A model generated the notes under the pieces. That model saw only the letters and a list, made by a program, of their open reading frames with translations, had not been told where the DNA came from and did no database searches. Below, in pieces: positions 8,221 through 16,179 of a stretch of DNA of 64,000 nucleotides (position 1 is the stretch's first letter; every line of letters begins with the position of its first letter). The DNA is from Methanoculleus horonobensis (GTDB lineage Archaea; Halobacteriota; Methanomicrobia; Methanomicrobiales; Methanoculleaceae), in NCBI RefSeq assembly GCF_001602375.1, contig NZ_BCNY01000015.1:558001-622000 (forward strand). Direction: 5' to 3'. Made by a program: the position numbers and the translations under genes.

Positions 8221-9270
8221 CTACCGCTTGAAGACGTGGACCGCGGAGGCCTTGAAGGTGACACTGGCCGGCTCGCCCTCGACGAGGCCCAGGCGGGCGA
8301 CGCTCTGCCGGGTCAGGACGGCGACGAAAAGCAGTCCCGTATCCACGACGACCCGCGAAAACATGCCGTTCTGACGAATCTCAGCAACCGTGCCCGGAAA
8401 GGTGTTTGCGGCGCTCGACTCGAACGGCCGGCGGGAGAGGATCACCTCCTCCGGCCGGATGCCGACGCAGACGTCGCCCTCGATCGCGGTGACCGTCCGG
8501 ACGACGATCTCCCCGAGGTCGATCGCCGCTTCCCCGTTCCGGACGCGGGATACCCCGCAGTAGACGTTCTCCATGCCGGTGAAGGCGGCGACGAACTCGG
8601 TGGCGGGTCGCCGGAAGACCTCGTCCGGGGTGCCCGCCTGGACGATCCTCCCATCCTGCATCACCGCCACCCGGTCGGCAAGGGCGAATATGTCCTCGAA
8701 GTGGTGGGTGATGTGGATGACCGTCGTGCCGGTCGCCCGGTGGATCGCCTTCAGTTCCCTCCGGAGCCGTTCCCGGGTGACGGTGTCGAGCGCCGAGAGC
8801 GGTTCGTCGAGGAGCAGGACGCGGGGCCGGAGGACGAGCGCCCGGGCGATCGCCGCCCGCTGCTGCTCCCCGCCGGAGAGCGTCCCTGTCGTCCGTTCCA
8901 GGAGGTGGCCGATCCCGAGAAGGGCCGCGGTCTCCTGCACGCTCTCCCTGATGCGGGCGGGATCGGCCTTCCCCTGCTTGAGGCCGAACCCGATGTTCTC
9001 CCCGACGGTGAGGTGGGGGAAGAGCATGTAGTCCTGGTAGACCATGCCTATCCCCCGGTCTTTTGGGTCGGTGTGGGTGATATCACGGCCGTCCAGATCG
9101 ATCGTCCCGGCGTCCGGGGCGTATATCCCCGCCAGGGTCTCGAGGAGGATGGTCTTTCCCGCGCCGGTCGGCCCGAGGACGACGAAGTATTCGCCGTCGG
9201 CGACGGTCAGGTCCACGCCGTCGAGAGCGAAGTCCCCGAGGCGTTTGGCGAGCCCGGCGATCCTGAGCAC
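8221..9270 (-). CDS. wtpC: Tungstate/molybdate ABC transporter, ATP-binding protein
   Basis: A 349-residue ABC ATPase energising oxyanion import. Walker A GPTGAGKTILL, Q-loop YQDYMLFPHL, signature LSGGEQQR, Walker B RVLLLDEPLSALD and the H-loop HITHHF are all intact in the first 210 residues. The last 110 residues form a TOBE-like regulatory domain (IRPEEVIL, then two beta repeats) as in ModC/WtpC/CysA. The start is GTG at 9270, directly after the wtpB stop at 9271. Tungstate is the likelier substrate because methanogens need it for formylmethanofuran and formate dehydrogenases. Confidence 0.9.
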   Translation of the reverse strand: MLRIAGLAKRLGDFALDGVDLTVADGEYFVVLGPTGAGKTILLETLAGIYAPDAGTIDLDGRDITHTDPKDRGIGMVYQDYMLFPHLTVGENIGFGLKQGKADPARIRESVQETAALLGIGHLLERTTGTLSGGEQQRAAIARALVLRPRVLLLDEPLSALDTVTRERLRRELKAIHRATGTTVIHITHHFEDIFALADRVAVMQDGRIVQAGTPDEVFRRPATEFVAAFTGMENVYCGVSRVRNGEAAIDLGEIVVRTVTAIEGDVCVGIRPEEVILSRRPFESSAANTFPGTVAEIRQNGMFSRVVVDTGLLFVAVLTRQSVARLGLVEGEPASVTFKASAVHVFKR

Positions 9271-10083
9271 CTAGAACACCCCCCGTCCGCCGGTGTAGCG
9301 TTCGAAGACCGCGAGCGAGATGACCGATATGACGATCAGGATGACGGATGCGGCGACGGCAAGGTCGAGATCCCCCGTCGACATGTTCAGGAAGAGCGCG
9401 ATGGGCAGGGTCTCGGTCTTCATCCGGGTGGCTCCCGCAAGCATCAGGACGGCGCCGAACTCGCCGATGGACTTCGACCAGGTGATGACCAGGCCCGCGA
9501 TGAGACCGCTCTTTGCGAGAGGAAGGGTGATCTGGTGGAACGCTCCCCACTCGGTGCACCCGAGCGTCCGGGCGACGTGTTCGTAGCGGGGGTTGATCGT
9601 CTCGAAGGCCGACCGGGCGACCCTGACCATGTAGGGCAGGTTGACGAAGAACTGGGCGACGATGATCCCGAGCGGGGTGTAGATGACGTCGAGCCCCCAC
9701 TCCGAGAGCATCTTCCCGAATGTCGAGGGGCCGTAGAAGATGAGCAGCGCCACGCCCGCAACGAGCGGCGGGAGGGCGAGCGGGATGTTGAAGATCGTGT
9801 TCGCCACCCCTCTGCCGGGAAACGAGAGCCGGGCGAGGGAGTAGGCGACCGGTACGGCGGCGACGACGCAGAAGGCGGTGGAGACCGCCGAGGTGACGAG
9901 CGAGAGTTCGACGGCAAAGAGGATCTCGGGTGAGAGCAGGCTCTCGATGAGAGCCGGAAGCGGCGGGTAGACCACGAGGCCGGCGATGACGACGAGCATG
10001 TAGGCGATCAGGGCGAATGAGACGGCAAGAAAGATCGCCTTGAACGGGGTGAGGCGGGGGAGGGCTGCCCGGCTCGGAAACAC
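9271..10083 (-). CDS. wtpB: Tungstate/molybdate ABC transporter, permease
   Basis: A 270-residue permease with about six membrane helices and the cytoplasmic EAA loop near residue 175 (ARTLGCTEWGAFHQITLPLA), the contact site for WtpC. The frame is open further upstream, but that would overlap trmO; GTG at 10083, two bases after the trmO stop, removes the overlap and places the first helix about 20 residues in. Belongs to the ModB/WtpB/CysTW group. Confidence 0.88.
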   Translation of the reverse strand: MFPSRAALPRLTPFKAIFLAVSFALIAYMLVVIAGLVVYPPLPALIESLLSPEILFAVELSLVTSAVSTAFCVVAAVPVAYSLARLSFPGRGVANTIFNIPLALPPLVAGVALLIFYGPSTFGKMLSEWGLDVIYTPLGIIVAQFFVNLPYMVRVARSAFETINPRYEHVARTLGCTEWGAFHQITLPLAKSGLIAGLVITWSKSIGEFGAVLMLAGATRMKTETLPIALFLNMSTGDLDLAVAASVILIVISVISLAVFERYTGGRGVF

Positions 10084-10085
10084 GG

Positions 10086-10577
10086 TCAATCTACCCTGAA
10101 GGATGCGCTCTGTTTCTTGATCTGCTCGACGTGCTGCGGCGTCACCCACCCGGAGGCCGCACCCGGGATGCAGTCGAACGCCGGGATGTAGGGTTTGATA
10201 TCGAGGATCGGTGTCCCGTCCAGGAGGTCGATGCCCTCGACGGCAAGCGTGGCGCCGTCGATCCCGGCAAGCCTGACGACCGATATCCCGAGCATGTTCG
10301 GGCGGTTGAAGTGCCGGGTGGCGAAGATGCCGTGCGCCTTGGCGCCGTCGATGAGCGGTCGTTCGGCGATTTCTTCACCGGCGGCCCGGTGGAACCGGTA
10401 GATGAGGATGAGATGGGAGAATCCCGTGAGTGCCGCTAGACCGTCCCGGAATTCGGGGTAGACCTCCACCGTCCCGCGAACGGTGGCGAAGGCCGCCTGG
10501 ATGGGGGTGGCGGCCGGGTCGGTGAAGGGCGTCCGGACGATTCCGATTGCCCTGCAGGGGTACTCCGTGCCGTTCAT
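10086..10577 (-). CDS. trmO: TrmO/TsaA-family tRNA methyltransferase
   Basis: A 163-residue single-barrel protein of the TsaA/TrmO family, which in bacteria methylates N6-threonylcarbamoyladenosine at tRNA position 37 using SAM. Recognisable parts are the IGIVRTPF start, the GFSHLILIYRFH strand, the RHFNRPNMLGISVVRL segment (family pattern RP.R.NPIG.S) and LLDGTPILDIKPYIPAFD near residue 120, the family's most conserved block. It starts inside the wtpA stop (ATGA overlap at 10574-10577) and ends 2 bases before wtpB, so it is embedded in the transporter operon. Archaeal members may have another substrate. Confidence 0.85.
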   Translation of the reverse strand: MNGTEYPCRAIGIVRTPFTDPAATPIQAAFATVRGTVEVYPEFRDGLAALTGFSHLILIYRFHRAAGEEIAERPLIDGAKAHGIFATRHFNRPNMLGISVVRLAGIDGATLAVEGIDLLDGTPILDIKPYIPAFDCIPGAASGWVTPQHVEQIKKQSASFRVD

Positions 10578-11386
10578 GGCTCTACCCCCGCGTATGCCGG
10601 ATCGGGGTAGACGGGGAACCCGTGTTTGGCAAAGATCGCCTTCCCCTCGTCGGAGGTGACGAACTCGACGAACTTCCGGGCGGCGTCAGGCTGCTCCGTG
10701 AAGGCGGTCGCCCCTATCGGAATGATGAGGGTGAGCCCGTCTTCCTGCGCCAGATCGATCCTGTCCATCGTCTCGGGGTTTATCAGGTCGAGCGTGAGGA
10801 GCGCGGCGTCGGCGGTGCCCATGTTCATCGCCACGACCACCTCGTTGATCGTCGGCGCCCGGAGGACGACGTTTGCTTCGACGGCGTCGAGGATGCCGTG
10901 CTTCTCGAAGAGTTTGTCGCCGGCCCTGCCGATCGCGGTGGTGTTCGCGCCGCCGAGCGCGATCTTCAGCCCGGGCCGGGCGAAGTCGTCGACCGAGGTG
11001 ATGTTCTTCGGGTTTCCTTTCGCGACGGCGATCACCGGGACGTGGTAGGCGGCGTAGCCGGGCTCTCCGACCAGTCCTTTCTCCCGGGCGATCCGGTAGT
11101 CGGGCGTTCCGCCGGGCACGAAGGCGTCGCCTTTCCGGGAGAGTTCCATCTGAGTGATGAGCGTACCCGAGCCGGCGAAGGTGTACTCGACGTCGATGCC
11201 GTATTTGTCGGCAAATACCTCCCCGATCTCGATCATCGGCTTCTTGAGGCCGGCGCCGGAGTAGACGAGCAGTGTGGCGTCGTCGCCGGCGGCGGTGTTA
11301 TCCCCGGTGACGGTGGTGCATCCCGCTACGAAGAGGAGAAGGGCGAGCGTGACCAGTGCTATGGCATTTTTTGACATGGATACCAT
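10574..11386 (-). CDS. wtpA: Tungstate/molybdate ABC transporter, substrate-binding lipoprotein
   Basis: A 270-residue periplasmic-binding-type protein, anchored outside the membrane. The N-terminus is a lipoprotein-like signal (hydrophobic ALVTLALLLFVAGC with the lipidated Cys about residue 22). The mature part has the ModA/WtpA pattern: LLVYSGAGLKKP near the start, the GSGTLITQMELSRKGDAF strand-loop, and ALGGANTTAIGRAGDKL in domain 2. First gene of the wtpA-trmO-wtpB-wtpC operon. A TATA-like TTTAATAT at about 11406-11413 lies some 25 bases before the ATG, so the transcript may be nearly leaderless. Confidence 0.9.
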   Translation of the reverse strand: MVSMSKNAIALVTLALLLFVAGCTTVTGDNTAAGDDATLLVYSGAGLKKPMIEIGEVFADKYGIDVEYTFAGSGTLITQMELSRKGDAFVPGGTPDYRIAREKGLVGEPGYAAYHVPVIAVAKGNPKNITSVDDFARPGLKIALGGANTTAIGRAGDKLFEKHGILDAVEANVVLRAPTINEVVVAMNMGTADAALLTLDLINPETMDRIDLAQEDGLTLIIPIGATAFTEQPDAARKFVEFVTSDEGKAIFAKHGFPVYPDPAYAGVEP

Positions 11387-11543
11387 TCAGTACCCGCTAC
11401 ACTGATATTAAAGTGATTTCTTTTACTTTTGAGTTGATTTAAAATGTTTTACTTGACAACATCCCTGTTTAACCTTGCTGTTCTCAGGGTGGATAGGACC
11501 CGGGGAAACGATTATTATCGACTCGTGCGTCCAGACGCTCCTT

Positions 11544-11912
11544 ATGGAAGACCTGTTATCTACTCTGCTGGATATCGAGGAGCGGGCCTGGAAGGCGGCC
11601 GACACCCGGGACGTGGAATTCTACCGGGAGTACCTCGCTCCGGAAGCCCTCGTCGTCAGCCCCCGGGGCATCCTGGACCGGGATGGGATCATCCGGGACC
11701 TCATGGAGAACCCCAATGAACTGCCGGCGTATGTCATCACGGATCCGAAAGTCGTGCCCCTCGGGGAGGAGGGTGCCGCCCTCGCGTATACCGTCTCCTT
11801 CGGTGGGCAGACGATCTTTGTATCGACCGTGTATACACGGAGCGACGGCCGGTGGCGGGCGGCCTTCCACCAGCGGACGCCTGCTTCCCCGGCGACCTGC
11901 CCGGCGGATTAA
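11544..11912 (+). CDS. NTF2-like (SnoaL/DUF4440) protein
   Basis: A 122-residue alpha+beta protein of the NTF2/DUF4440 type: N-terminal helix with LLDIEERAWKAADTRDVEFY, the RGILDRDGIIRDL helix, then strands ending in FVSTVYTRSDGRWRAAFHQRTP, the family's closing strand. Such proteins are small-molecule-binding barrels or enzymes; no substrate can be named. ATG at 11544 aligns with the family start; the open frame reaches 11475 but adds unrelated residues. Convergent with thiE, overlapping its end by 4 bases. Confidence 0.75.
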   Translation: MEDLLSTLLDIEERAWKAADTRDVEFYREYLAPEALVVSPRGILDRDGIIRDLMENPNELPAYVITDPKVVPLGEEGAALAYTVSFGGQTIFVSTVYTRSDGRWRAAFHQRTPASPATCPAD

Positions 11913-12544
11913 CGGCCTTCCGTTTTCGCGGCGACGATCCGGGCACGGAGATCCCTGGCGGCGGCGGTGACGTCGTCCCGGGCGACGACCGCCGAGATCA
12001 CCGCGATGCCGTCCGCCCCCGCGGCGATGACGTCGGAGACGTTTGCCGCGGTGATTCCCCCGATCGCGACGAGCGGGAGGGATACCACGGCCTTGATCCC
12101 CGAGAGCGTCATAAGCCCGTGCCCCGGGCCTGCGTCGTCCTTCGACCCGGTCGCAAACGTCGGGCTGAGCGCCACGTAGTCGGCACCCGCCGCGGCGGCC
12201 CGGAGAGCCGCATCGACCGACCCGACCGATGCCCCGATGATGAACCCCGGCGGGGCGAGCCGCCGTGCATGCCTGAGGGGCAGATCGCCCTCGCCGAGGT
12301 GGACGCCGTCGGCACCGGCTGCGAGGGCGACGTCCATGCGGTCGTTCATGATGAAGAGCGCGCCGGCATCAAGGGTGATCTCGCGGACGGCAACGGCCGC
12401 ATCGAAGAGCGCCCGTCCCGGGAGAGTCTTGTCGCGGAGCTGGATCACGTCCGCTCCCCCCGCGACGGCGAGGCGGGCAAGTTCCACATGGGAGCGCCCG
12501 CGGCCGATCGTCTCGTCGGTGACTACATAGAGGTCGTATCCCAT
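11909..12544 (-). CDS. thiE: Thiamine-phosphate synthase
   Basis: Joins HMP-diphosphate and thiazole phosphate to thiamine monophosphate in the cytoplasm. The 211-residue TIM barrel has the family marks: YVVTDE at the start, VIQLRDKTLPGR (diphosphate site), FIMNDRMDVALAAGADGVHLGEGDLP, GASVGSVDAALRAAAAGADYVALSPTF and the C-terminal VAIGGITAANVSDVIAAGADGIAVISAV. Overlaps the thiM stop by 1 base, so the two salvage/condensation steps are translationally coupled. Confidence 0.95.
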   Translation of the reverse strand: MGYDLYVVTDETIGRGRSHVELARLAVAGGADVIQLRDKTLPGRALFDAAVAVREITLDAGALFIMNDRMDVALAAGADGVHLGEGDLPLRHARRLAPPGFIIGASVGSVDAALRAAAAGADYVALSPTFATGSKDDAGPGHGLMTLSGIKAVVSLPLVAIGGITAANVSDVIAAGADGIAVISAVVARDDVTAAARDLRARIVAAKTEGR

Positions 12545-13383
12545 CAGTGCTCCTCGATCAGTGCTCCCCGGGTAAGGTCGTCAGTGACGAGCCCGGCAAG
12601 TTCGTCGAAGAGCCCCGTCCGGAACGAGTACGGGCCGCGTGCCCCACAGGCCGCCCGCTCCCCGGCAAGGCCGAAGGCCGCGAGCGCCGCGGCCGACGCG
12701 ACCGCGTAATCGTCCGCGACCGCGACGAACGCCGCGGTGACCGAGGAGGCCATGCACCCCGTCCCCGAGAGCCGGTCCATCGCGGGGTTGCCGTTTTTGA
12801 CGAGGTAGACCCTGCTGCCGTCGGTCACGACGTCGACCGCCCCCGTCATCGATACGACGGTTCCGGTCGAGCGGGCGCACGCCCGCGCCGTCTCGACGGG
12901 ATCCCCCGTGACTCCGCCGGAGTCCACGCCCCGGACGTTCCCGCCCGTCCCGGCAAGGACGCCGATCTCCCCGGCGTTACCCTTCAGGACGGCGACATCG
13001 AGGGCATCGAGGAGTCTTTGGGCGGTCTCGGTGCGGAACCGGGTCGCCCCAACGCCGACCGGGTCGAGGACGACCGGGATGCCGAGGTCGTTTGCCCGGC
13101 GCCCGGCAATCAGCATGGCCTCGACCTGCGTGGCGGAGAGTGTCCCGATGTTCAGGACGAGGGCGCCGGCGGCGGCGACCATCTCGGCGACCTCCTCGGG
13201 CGCCTCGGCCATCACCGGGGCGGCCCCGGCAGAGATCGTTATGTTCGCGCAGTCGTTGATCGTGACGCTGTTCGTGATATGATGCACCAGCGGCCGCCCT
13301 GATCGCACGGCGGCAAGGAGGCCGGCGGGGATGGTGCCGTTCATGAAGCGTGCCGATGAACTGTTGTTCGTGCTGTCCGGCAT
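12544..13383 (-). CDS. thiM: Hydroxyethylthiazole kinase
   Basis: Phosphorylates 4-methyl-5-(2-hydroxyethyl)thiazole, feeding ThiE. The 279-residue ribokinase-like protein shows PLVHHITNSVTINDCANITI (substrate site), GAAPVMAEAPEE, the VLDPVGVGATRFR motif and the GTGCMASSVTAAFVAV anion hole with catalytic Cys. The frame is open upstream, but ATG at 13383 gives the usual length with only a short Ser/Asn-rich N-terminal addition, and CTAAGGT lies upstream as a weak ribosome-binding site. A CTTTATGC box farther upstream could be its promoter. Confidence 0.94.
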   Translation of the reverse strand: MPDSTNNSSSARFMNGTIPAGLLAAVRSGRPLVHHITNSVTINDCANITISAGAAPVMAEAPEEVAEMVAAAGALVLNIGTLSATQVEAMLIAGRRANDLGIPVVLDPVGVGATRFRTETAQRLLDALDVAVLKGNAGEIGVLAGTGGNVRGVDSGGVTGDPVETARACARSTGTVVSMTGAVDVVTDGSRVYLVKNGNPAMDRLSGTGCMASSVTAAFVAVADDYAVASAAALAAFGLAGERAACGARGPYSFRTGLFDELAGLVTDDLTRGALIEEH

Positions 13384-13513
13384 AGGTACCTTAGTTGTTC
13401 TCCGGGAAATTGCATAAAGCCGGTCGTTGCCGGGTGCGCGTCGGGCCGGATTGCATGCCCGGAGGGGAACTGCTAAAGCGATCTGCACCCTACCGCTGAG
13501 AGAGGTGAGGACG

Positions 13514-14470
13514 ATGCTCAGCGTAAACCGCACGGCGATGCCCGCCGTGAGAGAGATGATCGGCCGCCGGGACGAACTCGGGGTGGCGGTTGCAGAGCTG
13601 GAGGACGGTGCGACGTGCATCGACTGCGGCGTGCACGTCCCCGGGAGTTACCGGGCGGGCACCCTCTTCGTGGAGATCTGCCTTGCGGGGCTCGCGACGG
13701 CGGCGATAACCATGGGCCGGGTCGGCGACGTGCCGGTCCCGTTCCTGCACCTCACCGTGAGCCGTCCTGCTCTCGCGTGCCTGGGGTCGCAGAAGGCGGG
13801 ATGGGTGCTCAAGGCCGGGAACTACTCCGCGATGGCCTCCGGTCCGGCGCGGGCGCTCTCCTTAAAGCCGAAAAATACCTACAAAATGCTCGGCTACCGC
13901 GATACCTCTGAGATCGGCATCCTCGCGCTCGAAGCAGACACCCTGCCCGATGAGGAGGTCACGGGCTTCATCGCGGAGAAGTGCGGCATCGATCCGGAAA
14001 ACCTCTACGTCCTCGTCGCCCCGACCCGGAGCCTGGTCGGTTCGGTGCAGATCTCCGGGCGGGTCGTCACGGCGACCCTCCACAAACTCGAGGAGAAAAG
14101 ATACGACGTCCTCCGCATCAGCCACGCGGCGGGCCGATCGCCGATCGCGCCCGTAAAGCGGACCGACATCGAGGCGATGGGGGCGACCAACGACTGCAAC
14201 ATCTACTACGGCTCGGTCTCCCTCGTCGCGGAGGGCTACGATTCTGTCTTTTCGACCCTCCCCTCCCGGACCTCCCCCGACTATGGGAGGCCGTTTGGCC
14301 GGGTGCTCAAGGATGCCGGCTACGACTTCCTCAAAATTGACTCGCTGCTTGCCTTCTCGCCGGCGGAGGTCACGGTGAACGATTCGGAGACCGGCGAAGT
14401 CCACCATTTCGGGGGCCTGAACCCTGATGTGCTGCTTGAGTCGTTCGGGGTTCTGCAGAATCAGGTATGA
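13514..14470 (+). CDS. mch: Methenyl-tetrahydromethanopterin cyclohydrolase
   Basis: Interconverts formyl-H4MPT and methenyl-H4MPT, the third step of CO2 reduction to methane. The 318-residue protein begins MLSVNRTAMPAV and carries the family's CIDCGVHVPGSY segment, SGPARALSLKPKNTYKMLGY, the VLVAPTRSLVGSVQISGRVVE-like block and GATNDCNIYYG, all highly conserved in Mch. ATG at 13514 follows GAGGTGAG at 13502-13509. Length is the family standard. It stands alone, divergent from thiM; a large non-coding stretch with a repeat element follows. Confidence 0.97.
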   Translation: MLSVNRTAMPAVREMIGRRDELGVAVAELEDGATCIDCGVHVPGSYRAGTLFVEICLAGLATAAITMGRVGDVPVPFLHLTVSRPALACLGSQKAGWVLKAGNYSAMASGPARALSLKPKNTYKMLGYRDTSEIGILALEADTLPDEEVTGFIAEKCGIDPENLYVLVAPTRSLVGSVQISGRVVTATLHKLEEKRYDVLRISHAAGRSPIAPVKRTDIEAMGATNDCNIYYGSVSLVAEGYDSVFSTLPSRTSPDYGRPFGRVLKDAGYDFLKIDSLLAFSPAEVTVNDSETGEVHHFGGLNPDVLLESFGVLQNQV

Positions 14471-14558
14471 GTCTGGGTTCAAGGGCTCTGTTGAACTCCT
14501 CTACTTTCTTCAGAAAGTATTTCAGGCGACTCCGTTCTACTCACATAACCCTATCAGC

Positions 14559-14784
14559 CGATATTCCCGGGTATCGCCACGCACTGCCCCCGCCCCCCGG
14601 GGCGGGGTGCGACGGACTGGACGTCCGGAGCTTTAGAAGACCAAAGGTCTTCGAGTGGGGGTTACAGGCGTATAGTTATCTGTAGAAATTGGTTCTGAAC
14701 GCTGAAGACACGAGGCAGAGACAGGGGAGGGGGCTCGCCCCCTCCCCGTCAGCCCCACCCCCGTGGCGATATCCACCACGGTCC
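14559..14784. repeat. MITE-like hairpin-rich repeat, copy A
   Basis: Non-coding element within the 435-base gap between mch and the ferredoxin gene. From left to right it holds a left end with TATCGCCAC (14572-14580), a C-rich/G-rich hairpin (14586-14607), a two-hairpin unit beginning GCGACG at 14609 with a perfect GAAGACC/GGTCTTC stem (14636-14652), the block GTGGGGGTTACAG, an 11-bp hairpin of G-runs and C-runs (14724-14747), and a right end starting GTGGCGATATCC at 14763. Copy B at 31057-31271 shares these blocks in the same order. The rest of the gap (to 14905) shows no gene. Confidence 0.75.
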
Positions 14785-14905
14785 AGCGTACTGGTCGGTG
14801 CTGTGGCCCAACACACTCTCATAGGTGTGTGTTTCAGGATGCCCTTGCTTCCATCGATAGCGCGACACCATTCATGGAACATAAAAAAGAGAGCCTGACC
14901 CCGGC

Positions 14906-15178
14906 TCACTCCGGCGTCGTCTTCTCGCGGTAGCGCTCGAGCGCCTTCTCGACGTAGGAAGTCATCTGCACGGCGCCGACGACGCAGGCATCGGCGCACT
15001 TCCCGCAGCCGACGCAGGTCTCCGGGCACGTTATCCAGGCCTTGTCGATCTTTCTTCCCAGATCCACGAGCTCGATCGAGCCGGTCGGGCAGGCCTCGAC
15101 GCAGTCGCCGCACCCCTCGCACGAGAAGGGGATGATCCAGGGGAACTGTTTAGGCATCTTTTTTTCGTCGCTGCTCAT
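14906..15178 (-). CDS. 2[4Fe-4S] ferredoxin-like protein
   Basis: A 90-residue electron carrier with two four-Cys clusters: CEGCGDCVEACP near residue 20 and CVGCGKCADACV near residue 56, each CxxCxxCxxxC. A short N-terminal extension and a helical C-terminal tail flank the ferredoxin core. It is the last gene of a four-gene operon (Fe-S CCG protein, two flavin-binding proteins, this ferredoxin), 6 bases after the flavoprotein before it. It probably passes low-potential electrons to or from those partners. Confidence 0.92.
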   Translation of the reverse strand: MSSDEKKMPKQFPWIIPFSCEGCGDCVEACPTGSIELVDLGRKIDKAWITCPETCVGCGKCADACVVGAVQMTSYVEKALERYREKTTPE

Positions 15179-15184
15179 CAGACC

Positions 15185-15664
15185 TCAGTCCCTCTTTCTC
15201 GGCACGTCCTTCCAGCGCTGCCGCTCCCAGGCGTCGAGTTCCTCCGGCGGCATGCCGTCGAGCCTCTGCCCGGCCTCGTAGCCGGGCTTCGTGCAGTAGA
15301 GTTCGGTCAGGCGGACGAGAAGCACCGCTGCCGCGTCAATCCCTTTCTCCGCGTTTGCCTGTGCTGCGACCGTGTCGAAGGCCTCCCCCGACCGGAGGAG
15401 TTCCCCGGTTCCCTTGAACTGATACGCAGCACGAATACCCCCCTGGCGCGAGACGCCGAACGCCACTCTGGGGTTCTCCGACAGCACGGGTGCGATCAGA
15501 TTCGCTTCGTCCTGTGCAAGCGCGAACGCCACCTCATCGTTGGCCGTCGCCTTTGCGTAGCGGCCCAGCACCACGAACGGCACGCCCTCCGGCGTCGCGA
15601 CGCAGAGGTGGCAGCCCATCGCCTCGATCCAGGCCTTCATTCGCTCTGTAAGGTTTACCGTCAT
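15185..15664 (-). CDS. FMN-binding split-barrel (PPOX-like) protein 1
   Basis: A 159-residue protein of the pyridoxamine-phosphate-oxidase-like split-barrel group: LCVATPEGVPFVVLG strand pair, EVAFALAQDEANLIAPVLSENPRVAFGV, then a YQFKGTGELLRSG strand, with an alpha-helical end. Such barrels bind FMN or F420 between two subunits. ATG at 15664 sits 6 bases after GGGGTG and is preferred to GTG at 15673, which overlaps the previous stop. Part of the redox operon 17268-14906. Confidence 0.8.
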   Translation of the reverse strand: MTVNLTERMKAWIEAMGCHLCVATPEGVPFVVLGRYAKATANDEVAFALAQDEANLIAPVLSENPRVAFGVSRQGGIRAAYQFKGTGELLRSGEAFDTVAAQANAEKGIDAAAVLLVRLTELYCTKPGYEAGQRLDGMPPEELDAWERQRWKDVPRKRD

Positions 15665-15669
15665 CTCGA

Positions 15670-16161
15670 TCACCCCGTTAGAACCTTCTCTCCCACGTGC
15701 CCCGGCTCGATGGAGTAGGCCTCCTCGACGTGCACGACCACGACCCCGCGCTGGACGGCTTTCGGGAAGACGATGTCCGGCGGCACCTCATCCGGCGGCT
15801 CGGCCTTGTTCCAGTTCCCCCACTCGTTCAGGATATCCGTCGCGTTCGCGCCGTACCAGTCGAAATCGCGCGGGAACCCGTACTCCATGTCCACGGCCTT
15901 ACCTTTGAAGACCCACCACCGCCCCTCGTCGAGCGGGTGGCAGATCGTGACCGCGACCTCGGGGTTCTCCTTGATGTTCGCCTTCGTCTTCAAGAGGAAC
16001 ATATCGGCGATCAGGATCTTGTCGTCCATGTGGGTGGCGACGAACCGCATCGCGGCGATGTTCGGGTTGCCGTCCCTGCTCGACGTGCAGAGGTAGATCA
16101 GGCTCCCTCCCTTGCCGGGAACCCGCAGGGCTTCTCTCATCTCCTTCGTAAACTTCACCAT
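15670..16161 (-). CDS. FMN-binding split-barrel (PPOX-like) protein 2
   Basis: A 163-residue split-barrel flavoprotein: LIYLCTSSRDGNPNIAAMRFV, DDKILIADMFLLKTKANIKENPEVAVTI and the WWVFKGKAVDME strand fit the pyridoxamine-5'-phosphate oxidase-related family. It is a different subfamily from its downstream neighbour, so the two may form a heteromer or act in sequence. The start ATG at 16161 has GAGGTG six bases upstream; the GTG at 16170 would lie within that ribosome-binding site. Ends 5 bases before the next gene's ATG. Confidence 0.82.
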   Translation of the reverse strand: MVKFTKEMREALRVPGKGGSLIYLCTSSRDGNPNIAAMRFVATHMDDKILIADMFLLKTKANIKENPEVAVTICHPLDEGRWWVFKGKAVDMEYGFPRDFDWYGANATDILNEWGNWNKAEPPDEVPPDIVFPKAVQRGVVVVHVEEAYSIEPGHVGEKVLTG

Positions 16162-16179
16162 TCTTCTCACCTCGTCTGG

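Noticed and set aside
8236-9933. A 565-codon plus-strand frame opposite wtpC and wtpB
   Set aside because: Antisense shadow; the minus strand holds a complete ABC transporter with all motifs.
11387-11543. An operator for a tungstate regulator upstream of wtpA
   Set aside because: Only a weak ATGTT/AACAT repeat with a 9-base spacer is visible; not enough to call a site.
14471-14905. Small coding frames inside repeat copy A
   Set aside because: The frames differ between the two copies of the element and break at the hairpins.
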